A model generated the notes under the pieces. The model made no database searches, had not been told where the DNA came from, and saw nothing but the letters and a program-made list of their open reading frames with translations. Of a stretch of 11,673 bases of DNA, positions 1 to 6,410 are shown one piece after another; the first letter of the stretch is position 1, and every line of letters starts with the position of its first letter. Origin of the DNA: Zetaproteobacteria bacterium. Its GTDB lineage: Bacteria > Pseudomonadota > Alphaproteobacteria > Micavibrionales > Micavibrionaceae. A program made the position numbers and the translations under genes. Where the stretch lies: assembly GCA_002747015.1 (NCBI GenBank), contig NVXI01000004.1, forward strand, positions 15,575 to 27,247, given 5' to 3'.

Positions 1-209
1 TTTCGAACATATGTTATGATTTCCATGTCTTTATGGGGATGCGTATCAAATCCTGCGCCTGCCATAATCACATCATCATTGATAACGCGTAATGCTCCAA
101 ACCCCATTCGGTTACGATTTAAATACTCGGCAAAACTGAAATGGTAACGCGCATCTAACCAGCCAAGATCATGGTGACCCAATTGTTTATACGGATAATG
201 TTTAATCAT
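1..209 (-). CDS. Pirin family protein (N-terminal part, cut by window edge)
   Basis: The first 69 residues of a pirin-like bicupin are visible, and the rest lies beyond base 1. The N-terminal run LGHHDLGWLDARYHFSFAEY, the stretch MGFGALRVINDD and the metal-site segment THPHKDMEIITY (HPH at residues 57-59) are pirin hallmarks. In the family these histidines help bind an Fe(II)/metal ion; some bacterial pirins (YhhW type) have quercetin 2,3-dioxygenase activity, while others act as redox-sensitive regulators. The substrate cannot be told here. The ATG at 207-209 is preceded by AGGAC at about the right spacing. The gene starts 17 bp after the stop of the doxX-family gene on the same strand, so the two are very likely cotranscribed. 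Family call is firm; function is open. Confidence 0.93.
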   Translation of the reverse strand, partial: MIKHYPYKQLGHHDLGWLDARYHFSFAEYLNRNRMGFGALRVINDDVIMAGAGFDTHPHKDMEIITYVR

Positions 210-226
210 TTGCTTGTCCTGCTCTC

Positions 227-658
227 TTATGCTTTTAAAATATTGGGAATAAGTGCGTCAATAATCGGTAACTTACGCATTGCAAATGGGCCACTGCCCT
301 GCAAAGCAACACTGATCGCAATCACCGCCAAAAATACCGGATATTCCCAGCCGCCGCCTGTGTTACTAAACACCCATCCATTGCCGGCATGTACAAATGT
401 TGCACCGAGTAAAATTGGAATGGAGAGCAGAGATGCCAATCTTGTATAAAGCCCCAGAAGTATTGCAGTTCCGCCAGCGATCTCACCAAATACGGCTAAA
501 TACGCGATTGCGGCCGGAAAACCCTGACTTTCGAAAAAGACAACTGTTCCAGGCATTGTAAATACCAGAAGTTTAAGTAAACCATGTGAAACTAACATTC
601 CTCCAAAGGCCAGCCTCGCGACTAGGGCACCATAATTATGTGATTGTTCTTGTGACAT
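227..658 (-). CDS. DoxX family membrane protein
   Basis: A 143-residue integral membrane protein with about four hydrophobic helices (roughly residues 12-32, 48-70, 76-92, 105-122). Family signs are the first-helix pattern ending in SHGLLKL, the second-helix GEIAGGTAILLGLYTRLAS, and the loop NGWVFSNTGGGWEYP (94-108), which is typical of DoxX proteins found beside pirin genes. The open frame extends upstream to 787, but that extension is lysine/asparagine-rich and crosses the regulatory spacer. The ATG at 656-658 has an AGAGGA ribosome site 8 nt upstream and gives the usual family length. DoxX proteins are linked to oxidative-stress and quinone/redox membrane functions in some bacteria; the exact activity is unknown. 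It is the first gene of a doxX-pirin operon divergent from a LysR regulator. Confidence 0.9.
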   Translation of the reverse strand: MSQEQSHNYGALVARLAFGGMLVSHGLLKLLVFTMPGTVVFFESQGFPAAIAYLAVFGEIAGGTAILLGLYTRLASLLSIPILLGATFVHAGNGWVFSNTGGGWEYPVFLAVIAISVALQGSGPFAMRKLPIIDALIPNILKA

Positions 659-666
659 ATTCTTAT

Positions 667-672
667 TCCTCT
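667..672 (-). promoter_or_regulatory. Ribosome binding site setting the doxX start
   Basis: AGAGGA on the minus strand lies 8 nt before the ATG at 656-658. In-frame upstream ATGs at 682 and further up have no comparable site and would add a non-DoxX-like N-terminus. This decides the shorter start. Confidence 0.7.
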
Positions 673-729
673 CAAAATTCATTCGTTTGTTTAACTGATA
701 ATTAATTCTGACATATGGCGTTAAAATTG

Positions 730-744
730 ATAATATGCTATTAT
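730..744. promoter_or_regulatory. Candidate LysR-type operator in the divergent spacer
   Basis: The dyad ATAATA-TGC-TATTAT lies between the divergent doxX and LysR genes. Its core fits the LysR-box rule T-N11-A (T731 to A743), and the symmetry extends imperfectly outward (TTGATAATA against TATTATTGA). LysR regulators usually bind such sites in the spacer shared with a divergent target operon. The surrounding DNA is AT-rich, so chance AT palindromes are a real alternative. Confidence 0.45.
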
Positions 745-778
745 TGAATTTAATTAGTTCCATTTGATTGATAATAAT

Positions 779-1684
779 ATGGATCATTTATCACGTATTG
801 GTATATTTATTAAAGTCGTGCAAAACGCCAGTTTTGCCGGTGCCGCGCGAGAGCTTGGCATCACAAGCTCTGCTATATCCAAACAAATACAAAATTTGGA
901 ATTTGAACTTCAGACAAAACTACTGAACAGAACAACGCGAAATGTCGCAGTGACCGAAGAAGGTGCAATATTTTTTGAACGTGCCAGCCGTGCTATGGAG
1001 GATTTGCAGGAAGCTAGGGAGCAAATACATGAGTTAAAGTCCTGCCCGCGCGGTACATTAAAGGTCAGCATCCCCTTTAGTGTTGGGACAAAGTACCTTG
1101 GTCAATCTATTGCTTCTTTTGCGAAACAATATCCTGAAGTAAATCTGGATCTAAGTTTTGATGATCGTTATGTCGATATCGCCACAGAAGGATTCGATCT
1201 TGCGATCCGAATTGGCGCCCTTCAAGATTCATCTCTGATTTCAAGACGATTGGCATCTTGCCCGATTTATATTTGCGCTAGTCCAGAGTACTTGGAAAAA
1301 TACGGCACACCTCAACACCCAGAAGACTTGGCGCAACATAACGTCCTTGCTTATACACGTAACCAAGGCCCACATGACTGGCGATATAAAGACCGCAATG
1401 GCAAAGAGGGCCATGTTAAGCTACAAGGAACATTTAAATGCGATACGGGTGAAATGATGCGTGAGGCCGTTCTTGAAGGTGTCGGGATTGCTATTCTTCC
1501 TATATTTTATATTGCAGAGCCATTAGAAAGCGGACAAATAAAACAGATTTTACCAGAATATACGACTTGGCCGAACCGTGATATATATGCCGTTTTTATG
1601 CCGAACCGCTATCTATCAACGCGCCTTCGCCTCTTTGTTGATCACCTAACATTGGCATGCAAATCATTACCGTGGTCAGAGTGA
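779..1684 (+). CDS. LysR family transcriptional regulator
   Basis: A 301-residue protein of normal LysR length. Residues 1-60 form the winged helix-turn-helix, with FAGAARELGITSSAISKQIQNLE as the recognition region and LNRTTRNVAVTEEG as the wing. Residues from about 88 to 295 are the periplasmic-binding-like effector domain (GTLKVSIPFSVGTKYL at its start, VLEGVGIAILPIFYI near its end). I chose the ATG at 779; a TTG in the same frame at 764 would add five residues. Neither has a clear Shine-Dalgarno site. The gene is divergent from doxX-pirin, the standard position for a LysR protein controlling that operon and its own gene. The inducer is unknown. The stop is 39 bp from the tRNA 3' end on the opposite strand. 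Confidence 0.93.
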   Translation: MDHLSRIGIFIKVVQNASFAGAARELGITSSAISKQIQNLEFELQTKLLNRTTRNVAVTEEGAIFFERASRAMEDLQEAREQIHELKSCPRGTLKVSIPFSVGTKYLGQSIASFAKQYPEVNLDLSFDDRYVDIATEGFDLAIRIGALQDSSLISRRLASCPIYICASPEYLEKYGTPQHPEDLAQHNVLAYTRNQGPHDWRYKDRNGKEGHVKLQGTFKCDTGEMMREAVLEGVGIAILPIFYIAEPLESGQIKQILPEYTTWPNRDIYAVFMPNRYLSTRLRLFVDHLTLACKSLPWSE

Positions 1685-1723
1685 GCTTCCCCTACTATTT
1701 AAAGATAATGTGCCTTGGGATGT

Positions 1724-1799
1724 TGGTGGACCCTAGCGGGATCGAACCGCTGACCTCCTCGCTGCCAGCGAGGCGCTCTCCCAGCTGAGCTAAGGGCCC
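1724..1799 (-). tRNA. tRNA-Ala (anticodon GGC)
   Basis: On the minus strand, 76 nt fold as a full cloverleaf. The acceptor stem GGGCCCT pairs with AGGGTCC, giving the G3:U70 wobble that is the identity element of alanine tRNA. The D arm is GCTC/GAGC with AGCTGGGA in the loop, the anticodon stem is CCTCG/CGAGG with loop CTGGCAG (anticodon GGC, reading GCC and GCU), and the T arm is AGCGG-TTCGATC-CCGCT. The 3' CCA is encoded (1724-1726). There is no intron and no neighbouring rRNA, so this is an isolated tRNA gene. No integrase or partial tRNA copy is seen beside it. Confidence 0.97.
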
Positions 1800-1818
1800 T
1801 TTTGAAAAGGTGAGAATA

Positions 1819-1847
1819 TCAATAGTCGGTTCTGCACTATTTTTCAA
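1819..1847 (-). promoter_or_regulatory. Candidate sigma-70 promoter of the tRNA-Ala gene
   Basis: On the minus strand TTGAAA (1842-1847) is followed after exactly 17 bp by TATTGA (1819-1824). Transcription would begin about 12 nt before the mature tRNA end at 1799, a normal short leader. The -35 is good and the -10 mediocre. The position between the upstream gene's terminator and the tRNA supports independent transcription. Confidence 0.5.
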
Positions 1848-1852
1848 GCGAT

Positions 1853-1883
1853 AAAAAAGCCCCGCATCGTTAAATGCAGGGCT
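1853..1883 (-). terminator. Rho-independent terminator after the Bax-inhibitor gene
   Basis: Reading the minus strand, AGCCCTGCAT, loop TTAACG and ATGCGGGGCT form a 10-bp stem with one G-U pair, directly followed by a run of six T. It begins 23 bp after the stop of the gene ending at 1907 and isolates it from the downstream tRNA promoter. Confidence 0.9.
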
Positions 1884-1906
1884 TGTTCAATAATTTTATC
1901 TCTATC

Positions 1907-2608
1907 CTAACGACTACTCATTAAACGCAGAATATTCATGAACATAGCTACAAAACTAATATACAGAGTAAGCGCCGCGGACCAAGCCATACGGCTGTTG
2001 ATTTCATCGCCATGCGCAGGGTTATACATTCTCTTTGTGTTTTGCGTTTGCCACGCCGTTATACCAGCAAAGATAAATACACTCGCAGCACTAATAATCA
2101 TTTGCATCGAACTAGAGTATTGAATAAATATCCCTGTTACGCTCATGATAACAATACCGATAACTGCCATAAATAAAAATTTCTTCATTGGCTCTAAATC
2201 CCTCTTGGTCGTATAGCCATAAATACTTAACGATGCAAACATTGCAGAGGTAATAAAAAATGCACGCGCAATATCTGCGCCAGCATACACAAGAGCGAGG
2301 GCAGAAAAACTAAGACCATAGAGAACGCTCACCCCGATAAATGCAAATTTAAGTTTATTAGAAGACATTGATGCCGGATTAAAACCGAACATAACAATTA
2401 ACATCGGCGCAAACATAACAAGATACATTTGCGGTCCACCTAATAGCAGCATCATCAGCTCAGGTGAACTACTCACCATCCATGCCACGATAGCCGTAAT
2501 TAAAATCCCTGACGTCATGCGATTATAAACACTTAACATATGGTTACGTAGACCTGCATCAACCTCTGGCGTGCCGGATGGTGCACTTGAATATTGATCT
2601 CTTTGCAT
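1907..2608 (-). CDS. Bax inhibitor-1/YccA (TMBIM) family membrane protein
   Basis: A 233-residue protein with about seven hydrophobic helices after a short polar N-terminus. Family signs are VYNRMTSGILITAIVAW (27-43), SIYGYTTKRDLEPMKKFLFMAVIG (128-151) and the last-helix pattern around LTLYISF (213-219). Relatives are inner-membrane proteins related to YccA, an FtsH modulator, or to YetJ, a pH-dependent calcium leak channel. Unusually, two positions that are aspartates in most of the family (the DTQ motif of helix 6 and LDF of helix 7) are Gln187 and Ser218 here. The open frame reaches 2680, but the ATG at 2606-2608 has a GGAG site 9 nt upstream and a strong -10 element lies inside the extension, so I use the shorter start. 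A terminator follows the gene. Confidence 0.92.
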   Translation of the reverse strand: MQRDQYSSAPSGTPEVDAGLRNHMLSVYNRMTSGILITAIVAWMVSSSPELMMLLLGGPQMYLVMFAPMLIVMFGFNPASMSSNKLKFAFIGVSVLYGLSFSALALVYAGADIARAFFITSAMFASLSIYGYTTKRDLEPMKKFLFMAVIGIVIMSVTGIFIQYSSSMQMIISAASVFIFAGITAWQTQNTKRMYNPAHGDEINSRMAWSAALTLYISFVAMFMNILRLMSSR

Positions 2609-2617
2609 TTTTGAAAA

Positions 2618-2621
2618 CTCC
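2618..2621 (-). promoter_or_regulatory. Ribosome binding site setting the Bax-inhibitor start
   Basis: GGAG on the minus strand lies 9 nt before the ATG at 2606-2608. It favours this start over the in-frame codon at 2680. Confidence 0.65.
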
Positions 2622-2663
2622 AAATTATTTAAAAATAAATCCAATTTATATCTTATAACCCTT

Positions 2664-2672
2664 ATTATAGCA
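2664..2672 (-). promoter_or_regulatory. Extended -10 promoter for the Bax-inhibitor gene
   Basis: TGCTATAAT on the minus strand is a perfect -10 hexamer with the TGN extension. No good -35 is seen at 16-18 bp, which is usual for extended -10 promoters. Transcription would begin near 2657, giving an untranslated leader of about 50 nt and excluding the longer start at 2680. Confidence 0.6.
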
Positions 2673-2784
2673 GACTTCAAAGGTTCTTACGATATTATTG
2701 CTTTTTTAATCATACATAATGCCCGCAAACTAATTATGTAATTTTATTTAAATATATCTTGCCTATAAGAAATTAAATAACATA

Positions 2785-2790
2785 TATAAT
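2785..2790 (+). promoter_or_regulatory. Candidate -10 element for the 180-residue protein gene
   Basis: A consensus TATAAT lies 38 bp before the ATG at 2829, in a very AT-rich spacer (about 2690-2818). TTGCCT at 2759-2764 is the only -35-like hexamer, and its spacing (20 bp) is too long. In such AT-rich DNA a chance match is possible. Confidence 0.35.
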
Positions 2791-2828
2791 TAGATATTAG
2801 AAAAAAAATAACAATATGCGGTGAGGTT

Positions 2829-3371
2829 ATGGATAGAAAATCAAATTTTAAGAATATGCAGGAACACGAGACTTCTGATTTCGGCACGAAAAAGCAAGTA
2901 TTTGCAACAAATGACTATGATGAAGGCGTACATGTCTACACTCTTGATCTATACCAAACGCCCCCTGCGCAGACAAATTCAGAAAACAGCAAAGATAAAA
3001 TTGGCTCCCTAACGATGGTCTATCGCCTGTCCGATAATGAAGAAACAGGGTACACGACCAGCGTAAACTTCCCCACAGATAGCGCCCTTTCGAGCGCGTT
3101 TGAGGACGTGATTAATCAAGATGATATGCAATCCTCGTTTACGAAAGCACCATGGAAAAGGATATTCAACGAGGCGGATGATCATTTCCAATTTGACGGG
3201 AGCGAGCCTAGCACTGTTATCTCTGCTCTACAAAAGGCCAACTGCCTGAGCGAAGCGCAACTTGAAGAGGCTCAAGCAATGGCAACGGAGCTTAGTGAAA
3301 TTAAACAGGCACCACTTCCTGCGCAAAAACAGCAGCAACAACAGACAGAATTTGCAGATCACGGCCTATAG
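2829..3371 (+). CDS. Hypothetical soluble acidic protein, 180 residues
   Basis: I do not recognise a family. The protein is polar and acidic, with no signal peptide or membrane segment. Residues 22-85 look like mixed beta structure (VHVYTLDLYQT, GSLTMVYRLSD, GYTTSVNFPT), residues 128-162 look helical (STVISALQKANCLSEAQLEEAQAM), and the tail has a run of five glutamines (168-172). Sequence character and length argue for a real gene: codon use resembles the neighbours and no longer frame competes. The start is uncertain. A GAGG lies only 2 nt before ATG 2829, which is too close, and it overlaps the stop of a three-codon frame beginning at 2816; ATG 2856 is an alternative. It stands alone, with its own AT-rich upstream region, and ends 4 bp from the convergent M48 protease gene. 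Confidence 0.7.
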   Translation: MDRKSNFKNMQEHETSDFGTKKQVFATNDYDEGVHVYTLDLYQTPPAQTNSENSKDKIGSLTMVYRLSDNEETGYTTSVNFPTDSALSSAFEDVINQDDMQSSFTKAPWKRIFNEADDHFQFDGSEPSTVISALQKANCLSEAQLEEAQAMATELSEIKQAPLPAQKQQQQQTEFADHGL

Positions 3372-3375
3372 ACGG

Positions 3376-4461
3376 CTATTTCCTACGATCACGGATAAGC
3401 CACGGATTTTTTCGTATGGATTTATCACGCGTACGCGATGAAAAGCTCTCTTCCTTCTTAACAGGTGCTAAATTCTCCGCGTCTGGTATGGGGGTATTTG
3501 TGACCTCCGATATCGCTTTAATACGCTGATCAATCGGGGGGTGCGTTGCAAACATTCCCATAAACGGGACGTGGTTCTCGATACACATCATGGCAATATC
3601 ATCTGTTCCCTCGGGAATACGATCACGCCCCGATATACGCATCAAGGCACGCATCATGGCCTCAGGATTCTTCGTCATCGCAATCGCCCCGGCGTCCGCC
3701 ATATATTCACGTCGACGCGATAAAGAAAAGCGCATCAGTAACGTTGCCATATAGCCCAGCCACAAGATAACAGCAATAACAATAATCGCGATTAGAACAC
3801 CTGCGCTATTACGATCACGACGGCGGCTAGAAAAGAAAAGGTTATAGCGAATACTGCTCCAGACCAATTGAGACAAAAAGCCGAATAAACCCGTGAACAC
3901 CACACATACAATCAACAGACGAACATCACGATTTTGAATATGGGTTAGTTCATGCGCGATAACCCCCTCCAGTTCATCTTTGGCCAAACTATTCATTAAA
4001 CCCCGTGTAAGCGTTACGGCAAAATTACCCTCCGTCACGCCACTGGCAAACGCATTACGCGCGTGGGTTTCTATAATCTCCAAATGCGGCATTTTCATAC
4101 CTTGGGAAATGCAAAGATTTTCAACAAGATTATAGAGCTCCGGCTCTTCTTTGCGTGATACAGGATGAGAGCGTGACAGTTTTCGGATCATTCGGGTATT
4201 AAAAAACCAGGCAATCATAAACCAAATTGCAACAATGGTTAAAACAAGTGGCCAAAATTCAAATGTAATCCTATTTGCAAATAGGAAAACCGCATCCCAA
4301 TTCACGCCATCGGCCGTTTTATACGGCAACGCCACGCCAAGCGCATAAGAAATCAGCCAAAAAATCCCCAATATCAAAACAGGGTAAAACGACAATAACG
4401 CAATACACCGTATATTATTATTCCAAATATGGGTACTTAAACCAATTTTTTTACTGGCCAT
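3376..4461 (-). CDS. M48 family membrane metalloprotease (HtpX-like)
   Basis: A 361-residue zinc endopeptidase of the inner membrane. Hydrophobic helices lie at about 20-44, 66-88, 182-202 and 220-244. The catalytic motif is HELTH (170-174: zinc ligands H170 and H174, catalytic E171), and the third zinc ligand is E252 in SRRREYMADAGA, the usual second M48 motif. The C-terminal ATHPPIDQRI (305-314) is also characteristic. HtpX-type enzymes cleave misfolded membrane proteins. The gene begins 6 bp after the lemA stop on the same strand; LemA plus M48 protease is a recurring bacterial pair, so the two probably act together. There is no strong ribosome site at this start, which suggests translation coupled to lemA. 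The N-terminal region with two helices ahead of the catalytic domain matches HtpX architecture. Confidence 0.93.
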   Translation of the reverse strand: MASKKIGLSTHIWNNNIRCIALLSFYPVLILGIFWLISYALGVALPYKTADGVNWDAVFLFANRITFEFWPLVLTIVAIWFMIAWFFNTRMIRKLSRSHPVSRKEEPELYNLVENLCISQGMKMPHLEIIETHARNAFASGVTEGNFAVTLTRGLMNSLAKDELEGVIAHELTHIQNRDVRLLIVCVVFTGLFGFLSQLVWSSIRYNLFFSSRRRDRNSAGVLIAIIVIAVILWLGYMATLLMRFSLSRRREYMADAGAIAMTKNPEAMMRALMRISGRDRIPEGTDDIAMMCIENHVPFMGMFATHPPIDQRIKAISEVTNTPIPDAENLAPVKKEESFSSRTRDKSIRKNPWLIRDRRK

Positions 4462-4467
4462 TTTCTA

Positions 4468-5031
4468 TTAAAATTTAACCTCTGGTGGCTTTTGAACAGC
4501 AGCAGCTTCCGCTTCGTCCAGCTCAAAGAATTCCTCTTTTGAAAAGCCGAATGAATTGGCAATTAGAACTGCCGGGAATTGTTGTGTTGCTGTATTATAT
4601 TCGGACGTTGCATTGTTAAAGAAGCGACGCGCAGCGGCAATTTTATTTTCGATATCAGACAATTCATCCATTAATTTTTGGAAATTCTGATCAGCCTTCA
4701 GGTCAGGATAATCTTCCGCAACCGCAAGCAAGCTCATCAACGCACCACCCAAAACATTTTCCGCTGCCACGCGCTCACCGGTTGCGCCTTTGGCCGCACC
4801 AACTTGTGAACGGGCATTCGTCACATTTTCAAATACTGATTTTTCATGCGATGCATAACCTTTAACCGTTTCCACCAATTGCGGCACAAGGTTAAAGCGC
4901 TGCTTAAGCTGTACATCAATATCAGAAAATGCATTCTCCCGTGTTTGACGAAGCGCCACAAGACGGTTGTAAAGCATGACGAACAGCCCCGCGATTGCAA
5001 CAATAACCCCTAATCCAACCCATGAATTCAT
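4468..5031 (-). CDS. lemA: LemA family protein
   Basis: A 187-residue protein with one N-terminal membrane helix (about residues 5-21) and a long helical bundle exposed on one side of the membrane. Family motifs are clear: YNRLVALRQTRENAFSDIDV, LKQRFNLVPQLVETVKGYA, the ARRFFNNATSEYNTATQQFP segment (136-154), FGFSKEEFFEL and the terminal PPEVKF. LemA proteins have no proven biochemical activity; they are often found beside M48 proteases, as here. The ATG at 5029-5031 has AAGGGA 8 nt upstream. It is the first gene of a two-gene operon and is divergent from the FIST gene, with a 99-bp spacer in which I see no convincing promoter. Confidence 0.95.
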   Translation of the reverse strand: MNSWVGLGVIVAIAGLFVMLYNRLVALRQTRENAFSDIDVQLKQRFNLVPQLVETVKGYASHEKSVFENVTNARSQVGAAKGATGERVAAENVLGGALMSLLAVAEDYPDLKADQNFQKLMDELSDIENKIAAARRFFNNATSEYNTATQQFPAVLIANSFGFSKEEFFELDEAEAAAVQKPPEVKF

Positions 5032-5130
5032 AATTTATCCCTTTCACTCTTACATATGCTACGCTATTTTATAGAGATGAAAGCATTTTGTCTTCTGTTA
5101 TTTTAACCCCTGAATTAAAGCTCTTATTCT

Positions 5131-6402
5131 ATGCCTTTATTTACATCGACAAATTTTGCAAGCACAAGCGCAAGCGGAACAGATTGGCGCGATACGTCCA
5201 AAAAAGTTCTAGAACAACTAGAAAGCGTTAGACACAGCCCTGATTCCTTTAATCTCGGGTTTCTATATATTTCCGATTATCTGGCAGATGATGCGACCAG
5301 TATCTTCAACTTATTCAAATCGGTTTTAAAAATAGATAACTGGATTGGCTCTGTCGGCATGGGCGTAATAGGCAGCGGGAAATCCTACATCGATATGCCG
5401 GCGATCTCTGCTATGGTTGGCAAATTCCCAGAAGATAGTTTCTGCATTTTTCCAGATGATAATGCTTCAACAGACAATGAAGGAATTGCCGAAAATGATC
5501 CAGGAGGGCCGACACGGCAAGAAGGCGTGCAATCATGGCTAAAAAACAATGCGGCCATGCTGACCCTTGTTCATGGTGACCCCATGGCGACAAATGATCC
5601 GCAAACCTTCATGAAAGAGCTAGAAGAAACAACCAACAGCTTTCTGGTTGGTGGATTAACATCATCACGATCAAAACACTACCAAATTGCAAATGCCGTA
5701 CGCCATAACGCAGTAAGCGGAGTTTTCTTTGCCGATACCGTGCCAGTGTCCACCACCCTGTCACAAGGGTGTACGCCATTCAGCGACCTCCACACAATCA
5801 CAAAATCTGATGAATTTACAATTTTAGAGCTTGATGAAAATCGTGCCTTAGACGTGTTTCAAGATGATCTACGTATTTTAGCCGCAAAAAAACTAGGGCT
5901 CGCACCCGATGAATTTATAGGTGACTTGAAAACAATGGAGACAAGCGACCATATTCCCAAAGAATTTAAAAACCTATTTAAAGGGCAAGTCCATGTTGCA
6001 TTGCCTTTCTCGCAATCAGATCAAAAAGATTATATGGTGCGAAATATCACTGGCATTGATGCGGATGAAGGATCAATCTCCATTTCCGAAAATGTAACAA
6101 CAGGCGGGCATATTACGTTTGTAGAACGTGATGATAACAGCGTTGCCGCAGATTTATCCCGCACATTGGTTAATTTACGCAAACGTGTTCAAGCAGAACG
6201 CGGCAGTTTTGAGCCCAAAGCCGCCGTTTACATCTCTTGCGTTGCACGTGGCTTTTCTGAAAAAACATCCAACTCCGAAGATGAAATGCATCTGATAAAA
6301 GATATCATAGGCGATATCCCGCTCACCGGTTTTTATGCTGGCGGTGAAATAAACAACGCCCGTCTATATGGATATACGGGCGTTCTCACATTATTTTTCT
6401 AA
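5131..6402 (+). CDS. FIST domain protein (FIST N and FIST C)
   Basis: A 423-residue soluble protein made of a FIST N domain (about 40-215) and a FIST C domain (about 225-418). Typical segments are SVGMGVIGSG (74-83), FLVGGLTSSR (171-180), SQGCTPFSD (211-219), the MVRNITGIDADEG stretch (302-314), VYISCVARGF and the closing GFYAGGEI...LYGYTGVLTLFF. FIST domains are thought to sense small ligands, possibly amino acids, and are usually fused to or encoded near kinases, chemoreceptors or diguanylate cyclases. None is visible here, so this is a stand-alone sensor. The ATG at 5131 has no strong ribosome site, so its expression may be low or its start different. A perfect 9-bp hairpin lies inside the last 50 bases of the gene. 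Confidence 0.93.
   Translation: MPLFTSTNFASTSASGTDWRDTSKKVLEQLESVRHSPDSFNLGFLYISDYLADDATSIFNLFKSVLKIDNWIGSVGMGVIGSGKSYIDMPAISAMVGKFPEDSFCIFPDDNASTDNEGIAENDPGGPTRQEGVQSWLKNNAAMLTLVHGDPMATNDPQTFMKELEETTNSFLVGGLTSSRSKHYQIANAVRHNAVSGVFFADTVPVSTTLSQGCTPFSDLHTITKSDEFTILELDENRALDVFQDDLRILAAKKLGLAPDEFIGDLKTMETSDHIPKEFKNLFKGQVHVALPFSQSDQKDYMVRNITGIDADEGSISISENVTTGGHITFVERDDNSVAADLSRTLVNLRKRVQAERGSFEPKAAVYISCVARGFSEKTSNSEDEMHLIKDIIGDIPLTGFYAGGEINNARLYGYTGVLTLFF
6355..6384. terminator. Hairpin inside the FIST 3' end, possible bidirectional terminator
   Basis: AACGCCCGT (6355-6363) and ACGGGCGTT (6376-6384) form a perfect 9-bp GC-rich stem, extended after one mismatch by three more pairs inside. On the plus strand it is followed, after a gap of about 8 nt, by a T-rich stretch that includes the stop codon. 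On the minus strand, reached 27 bp after the stop of the convergent gene, it is followed by GTTTATTT. The T tracts are not ideal in either direction. Confidence 0.55.
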
Positions 6403-6410
6403 TTTTTGGC

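Noticed and set aside
659..787. Longer N-terminal extension of the DoxX protein up to 787
   Set aside because: It crosses the divergent spacer and the LysR start, is not DoxX-like, and the ATG at 658 has a proper ribosome site.
1724..1799. tRNA gene as a possible integration site for a mobile element
   Set aside because: No integrase, no repeat of the tRNA 3' end and no foreign-looking genes flank it.
2609..2680. N-terminal extension of the Bax-inhibitor protein
   Set aside because: An extended -10 promoter lies inside it and the GGAG-preceded ATG at 2608 gives normal family length.
3357..3394. Repeated GATCACGG near the 3371/3376 junction
   Set aside because: It is a direct, not inverted, 8-bp repeat spanning two coding ends and is probably chance.
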